Origin: Natrinema mahii
GTDB lineage: Archaea > Halobacteriota > Halobacteria > Halobacteriales > Natrialbaceae
DNA length: 64,000 nt
Reading direction: 5' to 3'
Assembly: GCA_000690595.2 (NCBI GenBank)
Contig: JHUT02000002.1
Location: forward strand, 272,878 to 336,877
Under the pieces are notes generated by a model, which saw only the letters and a list, made by a program, of their open reading frames with translations, made no database searches and was not told where the DNA came from. Shown here piece after piece: positions 9,009 to 17,500 of this stretch (positions are counted from its first letter, which is position 1; each line of letters begins with the position of its first letter). Position numbers and translations under genes: made by a program.

Positions 9009-9430
9009 CACTCGAGCGAGACGGCGAGTTCGACCCCGTCGCGGCGGCGGTAGGCGGGCGGGCGGCCGGGGTCGGGATCGCGGACCACCTCGAAGGCGTC
9101 GAAGCGGATCACCAGTCGGCCGGGATCGATGGTTGCCCGGAGGACGGGGCCGCGGCTCGTCACGACGACGTAGGGCGGTCCCGCGACGGGGCGGGCCCGG
9201 AGTTCGTGGCCGGTCGCGTCGACGGCACCGGCGAGAACGCCGGGCAGGGACTCGAGGATGCCGGTCTCCTCGAGCGCCCGGTGGAGCCCGTCGGTGACGG
9301 CGTCGGCGTCGGTGGTCCGGGCGGTATCCCAGGGTTCGGCGACGGCGTCGGCACAGGCGTCGATCCCGCTGACGATCGACGCGTGGTCGCGCTGGACGTA
9401 GCGGCGGGCGGCCCGGACTGGATGGGACAC
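9008..9430 (-). CDS. conserved haloarchaeal hypothetical protein
   Basis: A 140-aa soluble acidic protein with no signal or membrane segment. The N-terminal half is helical (VRAARRYVQRDHASIVSGID), the C-terminal half beta-rich (PPYVVVTSRGPVLRATIDPG). Codon use and acidity match neighbours, so I take it as real. No known domain recognised. It ends exactly at the family-2 palindrome. Confidence 0.65.
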   Translation of the reverse strand: MSHPVRAARRYVQRDHASIVSGIDACADAVAEPWDTARTTDADAVTDGLHRALEETGILESLPGVLAGAVDATGHELRARPVAGPPYVVVTSRGPVLRATIDPGRLVIRFDAFEVVRDPDPGRPPAYRRRDGVELAVSLE

Positions 9431-9738
9431 GGGTTGCGGTGGGGTGGGGAGCCACTAATGCGTCTCGACTCCGGTTACGAACGCCAAGCATGACCGTTTG
9501 CGTGACGATTCGGCCGGTGACCGTCGAAAAGGAGCCCTGCTATCGTGGCAACAGGGCGTTGCCACGCCCTCCCCAACCGATTCGCTCACTCGCTACGCTC
9601 GTTCGCTCATCCCTCGCGCAGTGTCATCGGTCGACCTCGCTGGCGCTTCGGTCGACCGACAGCGCGCGCCACCGCATATACTCGGTCAGTTCGAAACGAG
9701 ACGGCGGTCTCTTCCGAACTGTAGCCCAGCCGTCGAGC
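9431..9738. repeat. gene-free spacer with two hairpins and a degenerate CTCGCT-type repeat
   Basis: No convincing gene in these ~300 bp. A perfect 9-bp inverted repeat (CGTGGCAAC / GTTGCCACG) is at 9544-9566 with a 5-nt loop. TCGGTCGACC at 9627-9636 pairs with GGTCGACCGA at 9650-9659. Between them, ~9580-9612 holds the CTCACTCGCTACGCTCG string common between haloarchaeal genes. The region follows the BrkB gene stop, so the hairpins may end its transcript. Confidence 0.6.
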
Positions 9739-10899
9739 TTATTCGCGCCGGTCCTCGAGGACGCCGACGTTCAGCGTCCGGACTCGCGAAAGCGCGCCCC
9801 GTAGCCGTCGTCGCCACGGTCCCCGGCTGGCCGCGAGTTCGCGCCGGAGCCGCTCGTTCTCCGCGGCGAGGTCGCGGTTTTCGGTCTCGAGGGAGTCGAC
9901 CCGCGCCTCGAGGTCGTCGACGCGGTCCTCGAGCCGGTAGCGACGGCTGCGCTGGGCCTCGCGGTCGTTCTGAAGCTGGTCGCGTTCCCGCCGTAGCTCG
10001 GTCAGTCGCGCCTCGAGGCGATCGCGTTCGCGCGCCGCGTCGTCGATGAACGGCTCGCGCTCGGCGTCCGCGGGGATACCCTCGAGGGACCCGTCCTCGC
10101 TCCCGTCGGAATCGATCTCGAGGTGGCCCGAGTGAATCGCGTTGACGACGGCCCCGACAAGCAGGATCAGCCCGCCGAAGTACAGCCACGTGAGCAAGAG
10201 CAGGATCGCGCCGATCGGGCCGGCCGAGTCGGAACTGCTCGAGACGGCGACGTAGACCTGAAAGAGCGACTGGAGAAGCGCCCAGCCGACCGCGGCGACG
10301 ACGACGCCCGGCAGCACCTGGCGGACGGAGAGATCGGCGTCGGGAAAGCGGTAGTACATCGGCAGGAACGCAAGCGTCAGCCCGACGATGAGCAACAGCG
10401 GGTTCAACAGCCCGAGGACGGGGATCGTCGGGAAGACGGCGAAGGCGATGGTCGTCAGGGCCGCGGCGACCAGCGCGATCCCGACCGCGCCGAAGACGAC
10501 GGCCCCGTCTTGGAGCTGATCGACCAGCGAGTTCTCGTCGGTCGTGGCGTAGATCTCCGAGAAGGCGGTGTCCAGCCCGCGGAAGATCTTCAGCGACCCC
10601 CACAGGAGCGCGACGATTCCGATGATCGAGGTGCCGACGCTGCCGGTGTCGCCCTCGATCCCGTCCTCGAGTACCACCTGGCCGCTCTCGGGGAGAAAGC
10701 CCTCGGTGATCGACGACACCTGCTGGGCCAGCGCCTCGTCGCCGACGAACGCGACGAGGAAGAACACGAGGACGAGCAACGGGATCAGCGAGATGAATGC
10801 CTGATACGCGATACCGGCGGCCATGAACGTCACGTTCTTCTCGCTGATCCCCGTTACGACCGACTTCGCGAACGGGACCGAACCGCGGACGTTACCCAT
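9739..10899 (-). CDS. YihY/BrkB family membrane protein with coiled-coil tail
   Basis: 386 aa from the ATG at 10899 (MGNVRGSVPFAKSVV); a longer frame to 10965 adds a Cys/Pro-rich stretch that does not look native. The first ~275 residues form a YihY/BrkB domain with about six helices (AAGIAYQAFISLIPLLVLVF, GSLKIFRGLDTAFSEIY, LPGVVVAAVGWALLQSLFQV). Residues ~300-375 are a charged coiled coil (ERDRLEARLTELRRERDQLQ). The family is implicated in envelope functions but its activity is unknown, despite the old name ribonuclease BN. Confidence 0.85.
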   Translation of the reverse strand: MGNVRGSVPFAKSVVTGISEKNVTFMAAGIAYQAFISLIPLLVLVFFLVAFVGDEALAQQVSSITEGFLPESGQVVLEDGIEGDTGSVGTSIIGIVALLWGSLKIFRGLDTAFSEIYATTDENSLVDQLQDGAVVFGAVGIALVAAALTTIAFAVFPTIPVLGLLNPLLLIVGLTLAFLPMYYRFPDADLSVRQVLPGVVVAAVGWALLQSLFQVYVAVSSSSDSAGPIGAILLLLTWLYFGGLILLVGAVVNAIHSGHLEIDSDGSEDGSLEGIPADAEREPFIDDAARERDRLEARLTELRRERDQLQNDREAQRSRRYRLEDRVDDLEARVDSLETENRDLAAENERLRRELAASRGPWRRRLRGALSRVRTLNVGVLEDRRE

Positions 10900-10961
10900 A
10901 CTCGTTGTCCGACGCAATCCCGGATACCACTCCGGCTTGCAACCACACGGCACCGGCGGGT

Positions 10962-11921
10962 TCATTCCCCCTCGAGCAGCGCCGCGACCTCGGCGCGGGT
11001 CGGCAGCGCCGTCATTCCGCCTCGGTCGGTGGTCGCCCGCGCCCCGACCGCGTTCGCGAAGGTCACCGTCCCCTCAAGGTCGTCGCCGTCTCGCAGGGCG
11101 GCGATCACCCCGGCGACGAAGGCGTCGCCCGCACCCGTGGTATCGACCGCGTCGACCGCGAAGCCCGGATGCTCGACCGCCGCCCCGCCCCAAGGCGCGT
11201 CCGCGTCCGCGACGGCGACAGCCCCCGCCGCGCCCCGGGTGACGAACGCGGTGTGGACCGGCCCCTCCTCGACTGCCGCTCGAGCGAGCGCCGTCGCGGA
11301 CTCGCCTTCGTATCCCAGCGCCTCGAGTTCCGGCCCCGTCGCGAGACAGACGTCAACGTGAGCGAGCGCGTCGCCGACCACGGTCGCGACCGTTCCCTCG
11401 TCGGGCCACAGTTCGGACCGCAGGTTCGGATCGAACGAGACGGTGCAGTCGGCGGCCGCGGCCCGCTCGAGCAGGTCGAGCGTCGCGGCCCGCGAAGAGC
11501 CACTCGAAAGGGTCACGCCGCCGGCGTGGACCCACTCGCAGTCCGCGAGCGTCGCGTCGTCGATCCGGCCGGACTCGAGGCGGGTATCCGCGGTCCCGTC
11601 CCGGTAGAAGGTAAACTCGCGCTCGCCGGTCTCGTCGTGGGTGACGAACGCGAGCGTCGTCTGCGCTGTGGAATCGCGCTCGAGGAATCGGTCGGGGAGA
11701 CCGTGGTCGACCAGCGCCCGCTCGAGATACCGACCGAACGGGTCATCGCCGACGCGGGTCCAGAACAGCGGCGGCTCCGCGAGTCGGGCGAGCGCGACGG
11801 CGACGTTCGCCGGCGCACCGCCGGGGCGGCGATCGAAGCCGGCGACGTCCTCGAGCGGCCCCGGCCGCTCGGGGATGCAGTCGATGAGGGTTTCGCCGAC
11901 GACGAGGACGTCGTGGGACAT
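10962..11921 (-). CDS. PfkB-family sugar kinase (fructokinase-like)
   Basis: A 319-aa ribokinase/PfkB kinase. N-terminal GETLIDCIPERPGPLEDVAGF and RRPGGAPANVAVALARLA match signature 1; the C-terminal DTTGAGDAFVAGVIAAL carries the anion hole and catalytic Asp. The N-terminus is closest to fructokinases, so phosphorylation of fructose or a related sugar is the best guess. Monocistronic, 62 bp upstream of the BrkB start on the same strand. Confidence 0.85.
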   Translation of the reverse strand: MSHDVLVVGETLIDCIPERPGPLEDVAGFDRRPGGAPANVAVALARLAEPPLFWTRVGDDPFGRYLERALVDHGLPDRFLERDSTAQTTLAFVTHDETGEREFTFYRDGTADTRLESGRIDDATLADCEWVHAGGVTLSSGSSRAATLDLLERAAAADCTVSFDPNLRSELWPDEGTVATVVGDALAHVDVCLATGPELEALGYEGESATALARAAVEEGPVHTAFVTRGAAGAVAVADADAPWGGAAVEHPGFAVDAVDTTGAGDAFVAGVIAALRDGDDLEGTVTFANAVGARATTDRGGMTALPTRAEVAALLEGE

Positions 11922-11982
11922 GCCCGCGTCTTCATCCGCAGTGAGGTAATTCCTTCGCCGTTCGTCGGCGGGATCGGGACAG

Positions 11983-11992
11983 TTATATATAC
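11983..11992 (+). promoter_or_regulatory. TATA box for the lipoprotein gene
   Basis: TTATATATA lies ~30 bp before the ATG at 12020, in an AT-rich gap between divergent genes. Spacing fits a leaderless or near-leaderless transcript. Confidence 0.55.
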
Positions 11993-12019
11993 CAATGATT
12001 TCAACTCGTAGTCATTAGT

Positions 12020-13153
12020 ATGGAACGCACTCACCGACGGAAACTACTCGCGACGACCGGCACGGGACTCGCAGCGCTCGGTGCCGGGTGTCTCAGCGGG
12101 TTCGGCGACGAAGACGACGAGAGCGACGACGCCGAGTCGCCGACCGAGGACGGCGACTCGACTGGGACCGCGACACCGCTCGAGCGATGGGTTCCGACGT
12201 CGGGAAGCGAGGAACTGCTGTTTCACTACCGCGATCTCACTGCGCTCGAGACCTACGAGGACGCCCTGCAGCCGTCCGTGATCGAGGCCGTACCGACGCT
12301 CCCGGACGGCGATAGCGCCGCGGTGGTCGAAGACGCCGCCGATGGGACGAACGCGATCGACTCCGTCCTCCGGTTCGGCTCGGAGGGCGTCGTCGGCAAC
12401 GTCGTCGCCAGCGGCTCGTTCGACCCCGACGCGCTCGAGACGGACGGCAGTTCGTCGGTTGGCGAGTTCGAGACCCTCGAGCGCGACGATGTCTCGGTCG
12501 CCGTCTCCGAGGAGACGATCGTCGTGAGCCCGGCCGACGGCGCGGACCTCGAGGCGATCCTCGCGGCCGGTATCGAGGGGGGCGATCGGCGGATCGAAGC
12601 GAGCGGGAACTTCGCCTCGTTGGTCGATCGAGTCGCCGACACGACGTTCTTCTGGGGCCAGTACGCAGGGACTGAGGGGGCCGGACGAGCCTTCTCGTGG
12701 GCGGTCGACTCTGAGACGACGACCTACCGTGAGGTCGGCGTCTATGCGGACGCCGAGGCGGCCGACGGTTTCGAGAGCAGATTGGCGACTGAGGACGACG
12801 TGACCATCGAGATCGACGACGACGTCGCCGTGGCGACGGGAAGCTTCCCGACCGAGAAGTACGAGTACTTCGATATGTTCGCCGAACGGGGGAGCAGTCG
12901 ACCGGCAACACCACGAGCGGGCGTCACGTTCGATCCCGACTACGCAGACCGGACGGTGACCGTGACATACACGTCGAAGGAACGGGCGGAGAGACTCGAG
13001 ATCAGCGACGACCACGGCAACAGCGGTGAAATGACTGCGGCCGGCGAGACGACGGTGTTCGAGTACGAGTCCGGAGTGTCGGGCGAAATTACCGTTGTCG
13101 CCGTCTGGGACGGGGAAGAGGCCGTCGTCGCGACGTACTCGTACTCCTTTTGA
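12020..13153 (+). CDS. Tat-exported lipoprotein, unknown function
   Basis: A 377-aa exported protein. The Tat signal (HRRKLLATTGTGLAALGAGC) ends in a lipobox Cys at ~24, followed by an Asp/Glu/Thr linker typical of haloarchaeal lipoproteins (~28-52). The rest is acidic, with a beta-rich C-terminal ~80 residues (VTFDPDYADRTVTVTYTSKE) resembling an Ig-like fold. No enzyme motif found. Monocistronic; function unknown. Confidence 0.8.
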   Translation: MERTHRRKLLATTGTGLAALGAGCLSGFGDEDDESDDAESPTEDGDSTGTATPLERWVPTSGSEELLFHYRDLTALETYEDALQPSVIEAVPTLPDGDSAAVVEDAADGTNAIDSVLRFGSEGVVGNVVASGSFDPDALETDGSSSVGEFETLERDDVSVAVSEETIVVSPADGADLEAILAAGIEGGDRRIEASGNFASLVDRVADTTFFWGQYAGTEGAGRAFSWAVDSETTTYREVGVYADAEAADGFESRLATEDDVTIEIDDDVAVATGSFPTEKYEYFDMFAERGSSRPATPRAGVTFDPDYADRTVTVTYTSKERAERLEISDDHGNSGEMTAAGETTVFEYESGVSGEITVVAVWDGEEAVVATYSYSF

Positions 13154-13219
13154 ACATGCGGGCGACGCGGACGGAGCCGATACGGTTCGACGGTAATCGA
13201 TAGCGCGACCGACCGCGTT

Positions 13220-14689
13220 TCAGAGGACGATACTCTTCTCGCGCATCATCGCGTGGATCGAGGCGTCGAGGCCCTCGCGGCCGATTCCCGAGTCCTTGTT
13301 GCCGCCGAAGGGGACGTCGCCCAGTCCGTGACTCGGCGCGCCGTTGATCCGGACCGCGCCGGCGTCGATGCGCTCGGCCATCCGCATCGCGCGCTCGTAG
13401 TCGCTGGTGAAGACCGCGGCGTCGAGCGCGAGGTCGGACCCGTTCGCGATCCCGAGGGCCTCAGTCTCGTCCTCGAAGGTGGTGACCGCGGCGATGGGGC
13501 CAAACTGCTCCTCGTCGACGAGGCGGGCGTCGTGGGGCACGTTCGCCAGCAGCGTCGGTTCGAAGAACTGATCGGCCAGTTCGTCCGGGACGCCGTCGGG
13601 CGCGCGACGGCTGCCCCCGCGAACGATCTCCGCGCCCTTTTCGACGGCGTCCTCGACGAGTTCGGCGACCCAGTCGGCCTGGTCCTCGCTGATGAGTGGC
13701 CCGACGGCGGTGTCCTCGTCGAAGAGGTCGCCGGCCTGCCAGGCGTCCATCTGGCCGTCGATCAGGTCGACGAGGTCGTCGTGGATCGACTCGTGGGCCA
13801 GCACCCGCGAGATCGCCGAGCAGCGCTGGCCGGCGTACTTGAACGAGCCCTTGGCGCAGTCCCCCGCCACGTCGGTCAGATCGGCGTCGTCGAAGACGAC
13901 GGCGGGGGCGTTGCCACCCAGTTCCATGTGGAGGTTGACCATGCCGCTCTCGCGGGCGACGTGTTTGCCCGCGCCCGAGGAGCCAGTCATCGCGATCGCG
14001 TTGATGCGGTCGTCGCCGGCCAGCAGGTCGCCGATCTCGCTCGCTTCGCCGGGGACGAAGTTGAACGCGCCGTCGGGGATCCCGTCGACGCCGGCGATGA
14101 CGTCGGCGAGGATCGCGGCCGAGACCGGCGTCTTGCTCGCGGGCTTGAGCAGGACGCTGTTGCCGGCCGCGATCGCGGGCGCGACCTGCAGGGCCGTCGT
14201 CGCCAGCGGATAGTTGTAGGGGGTGATACACAACACCGCACCGATCGGCTCGTGTTTGACGATCGCCTGCCAGCCCTCGTGGCCCGCCGTCGAGCCCTCG
14301 CGGTACTCGCCCTTGCTGACGATGGTGCGTGCCTCTTCGGCCGCCCGGTCGAACCGCTCGGCCGCCTGTCCGACCTCGCCGCGGGCCGACGAGATCGGCT
14401 TGCCCGCCTCGCGGACGATCACTTCCGCGAGTTCCTCCTCGCGCTCGCGGAGCCGCTTGGCGATCGATTCACACCACTCGGCGCGCTCGACGACCGTCGT
14501 CTCCCGCATGCGCGGTTTGATCTCGTGGGCGGCCTCGAGCGCCGTTCGGACGTGGGCCGGCCCCGCGGCCGCCACCCGTGCGAACGTCCCGCCGGCGGCG
14601 AGGTCCGATACCGACAGCGCGTTCTCGGTTTCGATCCACTCACCGTCGACGTAGAGCCGCTCCCGCCGCTGTGCGATTCCGGTTGCCAT
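13220..14689 (-). CDS. NAD(P)-dependent aldehyde dehydrogenase (GapN-like)
   Basis: A 489-aa class I ALDH. It shows the oxyanion Asn region (CITPYNYPLATTALQVAPAI), cofactor Lys (VLLKPASKTPVS), GSSGAGKHVA, catalytic Glu (ELGGNAPAVV) and catalytic Cys (KYAGQRCSAISRVL). The GQRCSA form is shared by non-phosphorylating glyceraldehyde-3-phosphate dehydrogenases and lactaldehyde or semialdehyde dehydrogenases. It oxidises an aldehyde to the acid; the exact substrate is open. Divergent from dpsA. Confidence 0.88.
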   Translation of the reverse strand: MATGIAQRRERLYVDGEWIETENALSVSDLAAGGTFARVAAAGPAHVRTALEAAHEIKPRMRETTVVERAEWCESIAKRLREREEELAEVIVREAGKPISSARGEVGQAAERFDRAAEEARTIVSKGEYREGSTAGHEGWQAIVKHEPIGAVLCITPYNYPLATTALQVAPAIAAGNSVLLKPASKTPVSAAILADVIAGVDGIPDGAFNFVPGEASEIGDLLAGDDRINAIAMTGSSGAGKHVARESGMVNLHMELGGNAPAVVFDDADLTDVAGDCAKGSFKYAGQRCSAISRVLAHESIHDDLVDLIDGQMDAWQAGDLFDEDTAVGPLISEDQADWVAELVEDAVEKGAEIVRGGSRRAPDGVPDELADQFFEPTLLANVPHDARLVDEEQFGPIAAVTTFEDETEALGIANGSDLALDAAVFTSDYERAMRMAERIDAGAVRINGAPSHGLGDVPFGGNKDSGIGREGLDASIHAMMREKSIVL

Positions 14690-14824
14690 ACGCGTCCCTT
14701 TGCTCTCCCCACTGAAAATGTTTACTCAGGCTCGAAAAAATAGAGGTATGCCTGACGGTATCGTTCGACAACAGGTCCCGCGTCCCACAGCGAGAAATAC
14801 AGTGGCCAAATCAAAAACTGTTCT

Positions 14825-14868
14825 TTAGGTATGCCAAAGAAATGTTTTCTCAAGGGAAGTCTTTAAGT
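14825..14868 (+). promoter_or_regulatory. dpsA promoter with imperfect iron box
   Basis: TTAGG-TATG-CCAAA (14825-14838) matches the DtxR-type pattern TTAGG-N4-CCTAA at 9 of 10 arm bases. It lies ~24 bp above a TATA-like CTTTAAG (14861-14867), itself ~27-34 bp before the dpsA ATG. Iron control of dpsA by a SirR/Idr-like regulator is an inference. Confidence 0.5.
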
Positions 14869-14894
14869 GGAAAGCGCACGTACTTCGGAGTAGG

Positions 14895-15440
14895 ATGAGT
14901 ACCCAAAAGACCGTTCGCCAGTCGGCCGACACCGTCGAGGAGAACGAGCTTCGCCTCGAGCAGGAGAAGGCCGAACAGGTCGTCGACGCACTGAACACGG
15001 AGCTGGCAAACGCCTACGTCCTCTACCACCAGCTCAAAAAGCACCACTGGACCGTCGAGGGCGCGGAGTTCCTCCCGCTCCACGAGTTCCTCGAGGAGGC
15101 CTACGAGAACGTCGAGGAGGGCGCCGACGAGATCGCCGAGCGCGCGCAAGCGCTGGGCGGCGTCCCCGTCTCCGGGCCGTCGAACCAAGAAGAGCGCGCC
15201 ACCGTCGAGTTCGAGGGCGAGGACGTCTACGACGTCCGCACGATGTTCGAGAACGACCTCGAGATGTACGGCGACATCATCGAGTCGATGCGCGACAGCA
15301 TCGAACTCGCGGAGAACCTCGGCGACCACGCCACCGCCGAGATCCTCCGCGAGATCCTCGTCGACCTCGAGGAGGACGGCCACCACTTCGAACACTACCT
15401 CGACGACGACACGCTGGTCCTCGAGGAAGCGACGCACTGA
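14895..15440 (+). CDS. dpsA: DNA protection ferritin DpsA
   Basis: A 181-aa Dps-family ferritin of the haloarchaeal type. The inter-subunit ferroxidase site is visible: LYHQLKKHHWTVEGAEFLPL supplies His residues, and the following helix (HEFLEEAYENVEEGADEIAE) supplies Glu/Asp. The length matches Halobacterium DpsA. It stores iron as ferric oxide in a 12-mer cage and limits peroxide damage. Monocistronic, with an iron-box-like element upstream; a second iron box is ~280 bp past its stop. Confidence 0.95.
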   Translation: MSTQKTVRQSADTVEENELRLEQEKAEQVVDALNTELANAYVLYHQLKKHHWTVEGAEFLPLHEFLEEAYENVEEGADEIAERAQALGGVPVSGPSNQEERATVEFEGEDVYDVRTMFENDLEMYGDIIESMRDSIELAENLGDHATAEILREILVDLEEDGHHFEHYLDDDTLVLEEATH

Positions 15441-15539
15441 CGACGGCTCCGACGCGGCGGCTATCGGACCGGGAATCGCGTTTTTCCGAACGACGAAGAA
15501 CGGAGAGCAGTCAGTAGCCGATCCCGAGCGTCGCCGACC

Positions 15540-15707
15540 TCACCGCTCGAGGGAAACGGTCAGATCGGTCGCGATCCAGCCGTCGCTGTTGTCGCGTTCG
15601 GTAAAGACGGTCTTTCCGGGGCGGGTCTCGTGACTCGTCACGACCGCCGCTGGTTCCTCGCGGTCCTCGTCGCGTTCGGGCTCCTCCCTGCGGGCAGGTG
15701 CGTCCAT
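15540..15707 (-). CDS. small acidic protein, 55 aa, behind an iron box
   Basis: An unlisted short frame, ATG 15707 to TGA at 15540: 55 aa, beginning MDAPARREEPERDEDREEPA and ending VFTERDNSDGWIATDLTVSL. The C-terminal TVFTERDNSDGWIATD pattern looks like a small haloarchaeal family I recall but cannot name with certainty. A TATA-like box (15730-15738 on the other strand) is centred 27 bp before the ATG, fitting a leaderless mRNA, and a perfect iron box lies between them. Function unknown. Confidence 0.65.
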   Translation of the reverse strand: MDAPARREEPERDEDREEPAAVVTSHETRPGKTVFTERDNSDGWIATDLTVSLER

Positions 15708-15716
15708 CACGATGAG

Positions 15717-15730
15717 TTAGGCGAGCCTAA
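15717..15730. promoter_or_regulatory. palindromic iron box (DtxR/SirR-type operator)
   Basis: TTAGG-CGAG-CCTAA is a perfect inverted repeat of the DtxR-family half site. It sits directly beside the TATA box of the 55-aa gene (minus strand), over the expected transcription start, the position of a repressor. A further half site GGCCTAAG follows near 15749-15757. Confidence 0.7.
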
Positions 15731-15904
15731 ATCTAAAAAGGTTTTGGTCGGCCTAAGACAGCGAGAGCGGAGCGATCGGCGATCAGGTCTCGAACGCGAG
15801 CAGCGACTCGCCGCTGTGGGAACCTCTCGGACCGATTCACGGTCTCCCAGTACCGTCGCGCGAATATGGTGTCTTTTTTCACGATCGGGTGAAAGGTTTC
15901 TCGT

Positions 15905-16228
15905 ATGAGCTTACACGGGGATCGATCACAGGGGGCACGGGACCGGCGCGGTCGCGAGTTGATCGCTCACCTGTTCGACGTCGATACCGGCCGCGTCGAG
16001 TCGTTGAGTTGGCCGCTCGGCAACCGCGTCACCATCGAGGCCGACGCGGAGCGGCTCTTCGCGCTCGATCACCGCCGGTCCGCACGAACGGTGACGGCGT
16101 TCTCGGTCACTGACTACACCTGCGTCGTCCGGTTGCGCTCCCCGGTCGGCCGCGAGAAGTTCTACGGGATCGCAAACGCCGACCTCCCGACCGATCCGAC
16201 GGGCCCGGAGTGGCACCGAACCGACTGA
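15905..16228 (+). CDS. conserved hypothetical protein, 107 aa
   Basis: A small, largely beta protein (VESLSWPLGNRVTIEADAER, FSVTDYTCVVRLRSPVGREK) with no signal, helix bundle or metal motif. Charge and codon use look native. It is followed after 54 bp by the macro-domain gene on the same strand, but a shared transcript is uncertain. Family not recognised. Confidence 0.55.
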   Translation: MSLHGDRSQGARDRRGRELIAHLFDVDTGRVESLSWPLGNRVTIEADAERLFALDHRRSARTVTAFSVTDYTCVVRLRSPVGREKFYGIANADLPTDPTGPEWHRTD

Positions 16229-16282
16229 CCCGGGTTCCGAGGCACGATCAGTTTCATTGCCGTCGGTCCGGAACGCCCGGAT

Positions 16283-16798
16283 ATGGAGTACGACGTCGTC
16301 CAGGGCGACATCGCTGCACAGTCAGCCGACGCCGTGGTCAACGCCGCCGGGACGAGCCTCCGGATGGGATCGGGCGTCGCCGGCGCGCTCCGGCGCGGCG
16401 CGGGCGAGGAGATCAACGAGGCCGCCATGGCGAAGGGGCCGATCGACCTCGGTGCAGTCGCGGTCACCGACGCCTACGACCTCGAGGCCGACTACGTCAT
16501 TCACGCCGCGGCAATGCCCCACTACGGAGACGGGCAGGCGACCGCCGAGAGCATCCGAGCGGCGACGCGAAATAGCCTCGAGACGGCCGACGAACTGGGC
16601 TGTCGATCGCTCGTGATCCCGGCGCTCGGCTGTGGCGTCGCCGGCTTCGACCTCGCCGAGGGGGCCGCCATCATCGGCGCGGAACTCGAGCGCCACGACC
16701 CCGACTCGCTCGCGGACGTCCGGTTCATCGCCTACGGCGACGCGGCGTACGAGACGGTCCGTGCGGCGACGGCCGCGGGGAGCGACGCAGACCGGTGA
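16283..16798 (+). CDS. macro-domain protein (ADP-ribose / O-acetyl-ADP-ribose hydrolase)
   Basis: A 171-aa stand-alone macro domain. VVQGDIAAQSADAVVNAAGT is the classic start of the ADP-ribose pocket, GSGVAGALRRGAG the pyrophosphate loop, and LVIPALGCGVAGFDLAEGA the second loop. Such proteins bind ADP-ribose and often remove it from proteins or deacetylate O-acetyl-ADP-ribose. The NAA and GSGVA motifs argue for catalytic competence. No ADP-ribosylating partner is next to it. Confidence 0.9.
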   Translation: MEYDVVQGDIAAQSADAVVNAAGTSLRMGSGVAGALRRGAGEEINEAAMAKGPIDLGAVAVTDAYDLEADYVIHAAAMPHYGDGQATAESIRAATRNSLETADELGCRSLVIPALGCGVAGFDLAEGAAIIGAELERHDPDSLADVRFIAYGDAAYETVRAATAAGSDADR

Positions 16799-16975
16799 CG
16801 GACGCAATCGACCGGCCGCGGACGGCGAGCGCCCGGCGAGTATCGGTCGGTCGGGTCACCGCGGGAAGCGACGACGATCGGGGGGATAGGGACGTCGGGG
16901 GATGGTTTCGACGCACTGAGAACGGCTGCTAGTTTTACCACCGCTGGCGTCGACCCATACCACGGGTGACAACTG

Positions 16976-17398
16976 ATGTACGACACGATCCTTATCCCGA
17001 CCGACGGCAGCGAACAGGCGAACCGCGGGGTCGAGCAGGGGCTGAGCCTCGCCGACAACTACGACGCGGACGTCGTGCTTCTCTACGTCGTCGACGAACG
17101 CCGGCATGGACGGACGCCAGCACTGGGAAGTACCGAGGTCGAACACGCAAAAATCGAAGACGACGCCGTCGAAATGCTCGAGGAGATCGCGGAGCGAGCC
17201 CGCGAGCTGGGGCTCGACGTCGACCGCGAGTGTCACCGCGGACTCCCTTGGGAGGAGATCACGTCCCTCGCGGAACAGCGGGACACCGATCTGATCGTGA
17301 TGGGGCGCCGCGGGGCGACTAACGACCGGAGAACGCCGCTCGGGAGCGTCGCCGACCGGGTGATGCGACACACCGACATCCCCGTCCAGGCCGTCTGA
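16976..17398 (+). CDS. universal stress protein (UspA family)
   Basis: A 140-aa single Usp domain. YDTILIPTDGSEQANRGVEQ is the N-terminal strand and helix; MGRRGATNDRRTPLGSVADR corresponds to the G-2x-G-9x-G(S/T) ATP-binding motif, though spacing is slightly altered (GRRGATNDRRTPLGS). These cytosolic dimers bind ATP and respond to stress. Monocistronic; no regulator nearby. Confidence 0.92.
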   Translation: MYDTILIPTDGSEQANRGVEQGLSLADNYDADVVLLYVVDERRHGRTPALGSTEVEHAKIEDDAVEMLEEIAERARELGLDVDRECHRGLPWEEITSLAEQRDTDLIVMGRRGATNDRRTPLGSVADRVMRHTDIPVQAV

Positions 17399-17500
17399 CC
17401 GTCCAGTTCGCCCCCGTCGGTCACCGGTTTCGTGTCGTCCGCGCCGCGTTCGGCCGCTGGTTGGCGTCACCGCCCTGTTTTTCGAACGGTCCGTCCCGGT

